From Cylindrotheca closterium (lineage: Eukaryota; Bacillariophyta; Bacillariophyceae; Bacillariales; Bacillariaceae), in the NCBI GenBank assembly GCA_933822405.4, contig CAKOGP040001001.1, positions 188,636-252,635 of the forward strand: a DNA stretch of 64,000 nt, given 5' to 3'. Positions 62,146-64,000 of this stretch are shown here, one piece after another (position 1 is the first letter of the stretch; the number at the start of each line of letters is the position of its first letter). A program made the position numbers and the translations under genes. The notes beneath the pieces are model-generated. The model was given only the letters and a program-made list of their open reading frames with translations, was not told where the DNA came from and searched no databases.

Positions 62146-63390
62146 GAAAAGATCAAAAATAAAGTTGTTCTGTGAAAATGATATTGTTTAAAAACTGAAA
62201 TATATTTAAGGCAGCGATCGCCCATCGAAAGACATCAGAATTCCCACAGTCGACCCCGCGCGGTACGGATTTTCGTCATTTGCCGGGTGTTCCTGACGGA
62301 AGTGATAATAAAATAATTTCCGTTTTAACTAACGATGTACGAAAGAATAAAACCCAATGGAAAATATGGAACGAATTTCAATGTTCGTTGAAGTCTGCAA
62401 TACCAGGTAATATATTTCCAGCCTATGTATGTCTTGCCCATCATGGTGACGTTTCTTTTATCATCGGTACTACTTGTTCCCAGAAGGGAGCTTCAATATT
62501 CATTGAAGAATGCAAAGGGTTACTGTAGCTCCTGTGGCGGTGTCTGTATCAGTGCTCTCTGTCCTCATCGGGAGTGCTAGTTACGCGGTACCTATGCCAT
62601 ATCTACAGTAGCAACAGTGCTCGTGGTAAGCAAGGTCCGAAGGACTTCAATTTTTCGAGTGCAGCAATGGCACCAAAAATCGAGAAACAATAAATGAAGA
62701 GGAGTCGTCCCTGGAAAGTAGGGTAGTGCAATAGCGAAGTTCAATACTAATTGAAAACTGCAAACGGTCATTACCATCCTTGCAGCTCCCTATATCACGT
62801 TGTCTTCATCATTTTTCTCTATTAACCAGCAGATCCGTACTAGCTACTTCCCTTGTTGTTGACGTGTGTTTGAAAATACAACAAGTGTGATTGAAAATAC
62901 CGAGAAACCATAAAGTGCTTCTGGAAAGTTGATCGAGACTCAATGTTAGTTGAAGATTTTCTCCTGATTTGTCTCAATTTGTCTACAGTCTCGCTGATAG
63001 AGAAGAACATGATGGACAGTACCATGTACCGATATATACCATACTTGTGTTAGGTACCGCCTTCCTGTACATATACCGGTACTGTCAAGGATATCTTTGC
63101 CTCTCAAATTTTCTCTGGTTTCAATCTAATCGCACGAGTCAAATATTTCGGACGTCATGTCATGCATGTCGTATGTCTGCTTCTCGTCGCTCGCATCCGA
63201 CGCGCAAAGGCACTGGATGTCGGGATACTACGACACGTCTGTCATCATATAAACCGTAGGCCTCATCATCGTTGCGACTACTCGTATACGTGTGCCTATA
63301 AAACGTTATTTACCCATCCGCGAAACAAGGATAAACTCCGTGAGCTACCAGGTACCATCTTCAAAGCGGCTGGAAACGTCAGTGGTCGTC
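62146..63390. other. Accessory DNA with degenerate repeats
   Basis: No supported gene. Three related stretches near 62480-62570, 62680-62830 and 62890-62960 share GAGAAAC-AT, CTGGAAAGT and TTGAA-A-TGCAAA-G blocks, also seen near 59540. At 62274-62294 a plus-strand match of about 20 bp (CATTTGCCGGGTGTTCCTGA) recalls the minus-strand junction frame of the element. A short plus-strand frame at 62280-62528 is not supported. Confidence 0.45.
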
Positions 63391-64000
63391 ATGCCCGATA
63401 TGAAATTTCAATGCAGACATTGTGGGCTTTTGATGTCAATATTCCTGATTTCTTCATCTCTGCATGGATCAATGGCGTTTCTCTGCCCCATAAGTTCACC
63501 GCCCATCAGTATGCGCAAGCTCGGAAAGATATCAGAGTGCCAATCAAGTTCTCTATCCACCAATCCTGTCCATCAATTCTTACCACCAGGCACGACATGG
63601 CCAACATACACCAAATACTGGGCCTTGCCCAGAGATGAGGACAACGATTCACAAAACGAGGCTCTTCAAGACAGCACCAGTATTGAGAACACTAAGCTTC
63701 AGAAAAATACCAAAATTGATGAGCAAACTCAAAACATGCTGGTTTCTCTTCTTCGGAATACGGATTTGTTGGAGGTGCGATTGGATGCCACCTTATGTGC
63801 CATTTTTGGAATGGCACGCTTCTTGCTCTATGACTTGACACTTCCACGAAAAAAAATTCCTGGGATGGAAATTGTGGATGTCGTTGCCGTCCTAAATACC
63901 TTTTCCTCGGCAGCCGTTTTGGCCATATTATGGAGTATTGCAGGAGTTGCCATTGGACTATTTGACACAAGAACAAACAGCAAGGATGACCCCACGTTAT
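63391..64000 (+). CDS. Partial gene at the right edge: putative plastid-targeted membrane protein
   Basis: An open frame from the stop at 63250 to the window end, first ATG at 63391 (a second at 63400), 203 codons so far and no stop. The N-terminus has a hydrophobic signal-like segment (CGLLMSIFLISSSLHGSMA) followed at once by FLCP, similar to the diatom plastid motif with Phe at +1. The mature part has LPPGTTWPTYTKYWALPRDE, a charged region with IDEQTQNMLVSLLRNTDLLE, and a hydrophobic segment VVAVLNTFSSAAVLAILWSI then AGVAIGLF near the end, probably one or two membrane helices. No family is recognised from this part. The composition and pre-sequence make it a likely real gene cut by the window edge. 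Confidence 0.65.
   Translation, partial: MPDMKFQCRHCGLLMSIFLISSSLHGSMAFLCPISSPPISMRKLGKISECQSSSLSTNPVHQFLPPGTTWPTYTKYWALPRDEDNDSQNEALQDSTSIENTKLQKNTKIDEQTQNMLVSLLRNTDLLEVRLDATLCAIFGMARFLLYDLTLPRKKIPGMEIVDVVAVLNTFSSAAVLAILWSIAGVAIGLFDTRTNSKDDPTL

Noticed and set aside
62280..62528. 82-codon frame beginning with a peptide like the element's LPGVP segment
   Set aside because: The match is only about 20 bp, and the rest of the frame neither resembles the element nor has coding features.

Overview
The window is nuclear DNA from a eukaryote, most likely a diatom or a related stramenopile alga. The signs are sparse GT-AG introns of 66-84 bp, very long single-exon coiled-coil genes, a receptor that joins a kinase-type domain to a guanylate cyclase, a DNMT1-type cytosine methyltransferase, and two N-termini that look like diatom plastid pre-sequences (signal peptide with Phe at +1). 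The lineage is an inference. I see no rRNA, tRNA or CRISPR.

Layout. 0.1-4.4 kb: a tandem duplication of a kinase-like gene; the two copies share a 1107 bp identical core, and the second has lost the catalytic Asp. 4.5-5.4 kb: a gene I do not recognise. 5.9-18.6 kb: two very large minus-strand coiled-coil genes. The second is interrupted by a 10-N gap flanked by identical 127 bp sequences; collapsing the duplicate restores one reading frame of about 2132 codons, so the gap looks artificial. 22.1-27.2 kb: a six-exon receptor guanylate cyclase. 27.5-33.7 kb: a third member of the coiled-coil family, with Ser-rich repeats. 34.2-36.6 kb: a protein with two internal repeat types and a possible plastid pre-sequence. 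37.7-50.1 kb: a 4142-residue coiled-coil protein. 50.7-52.7 kb: a smaller coiled-coil protein. 52.8-55.0 kb: the methyltransferase. 55.4-55.8 kb: a truncated GTPase. 56.7-57.5 kb: a membrane-associated prostaglandin E synthase 2-like protein. 58.3-64 kb: gene-poor accessory DNA with a small acidic-tail gene family, a tandem ~0.83 kb element carrying arrays of a 14 bp palindrome and hidden reading frames, and a partial gene running off the right edge.

The most interesting unit is the family at 5.9-11.5, 12.1-18.6 and 27.5-33.7 kb. All three proteins begin with a Ser-Arg-Leu...Leu-Arg-Ala motif followed by coiled coil. Together they carry about 15 copies of a ~110-residue module that I cannot assign to any known domain. 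With the two other coiled-coil genes they make about 36 kb of scaffold-like coding sequence, interrupted by a signalling receptor and a repeat protein. A shared structure or pathway is possible but not shown by the sequence.
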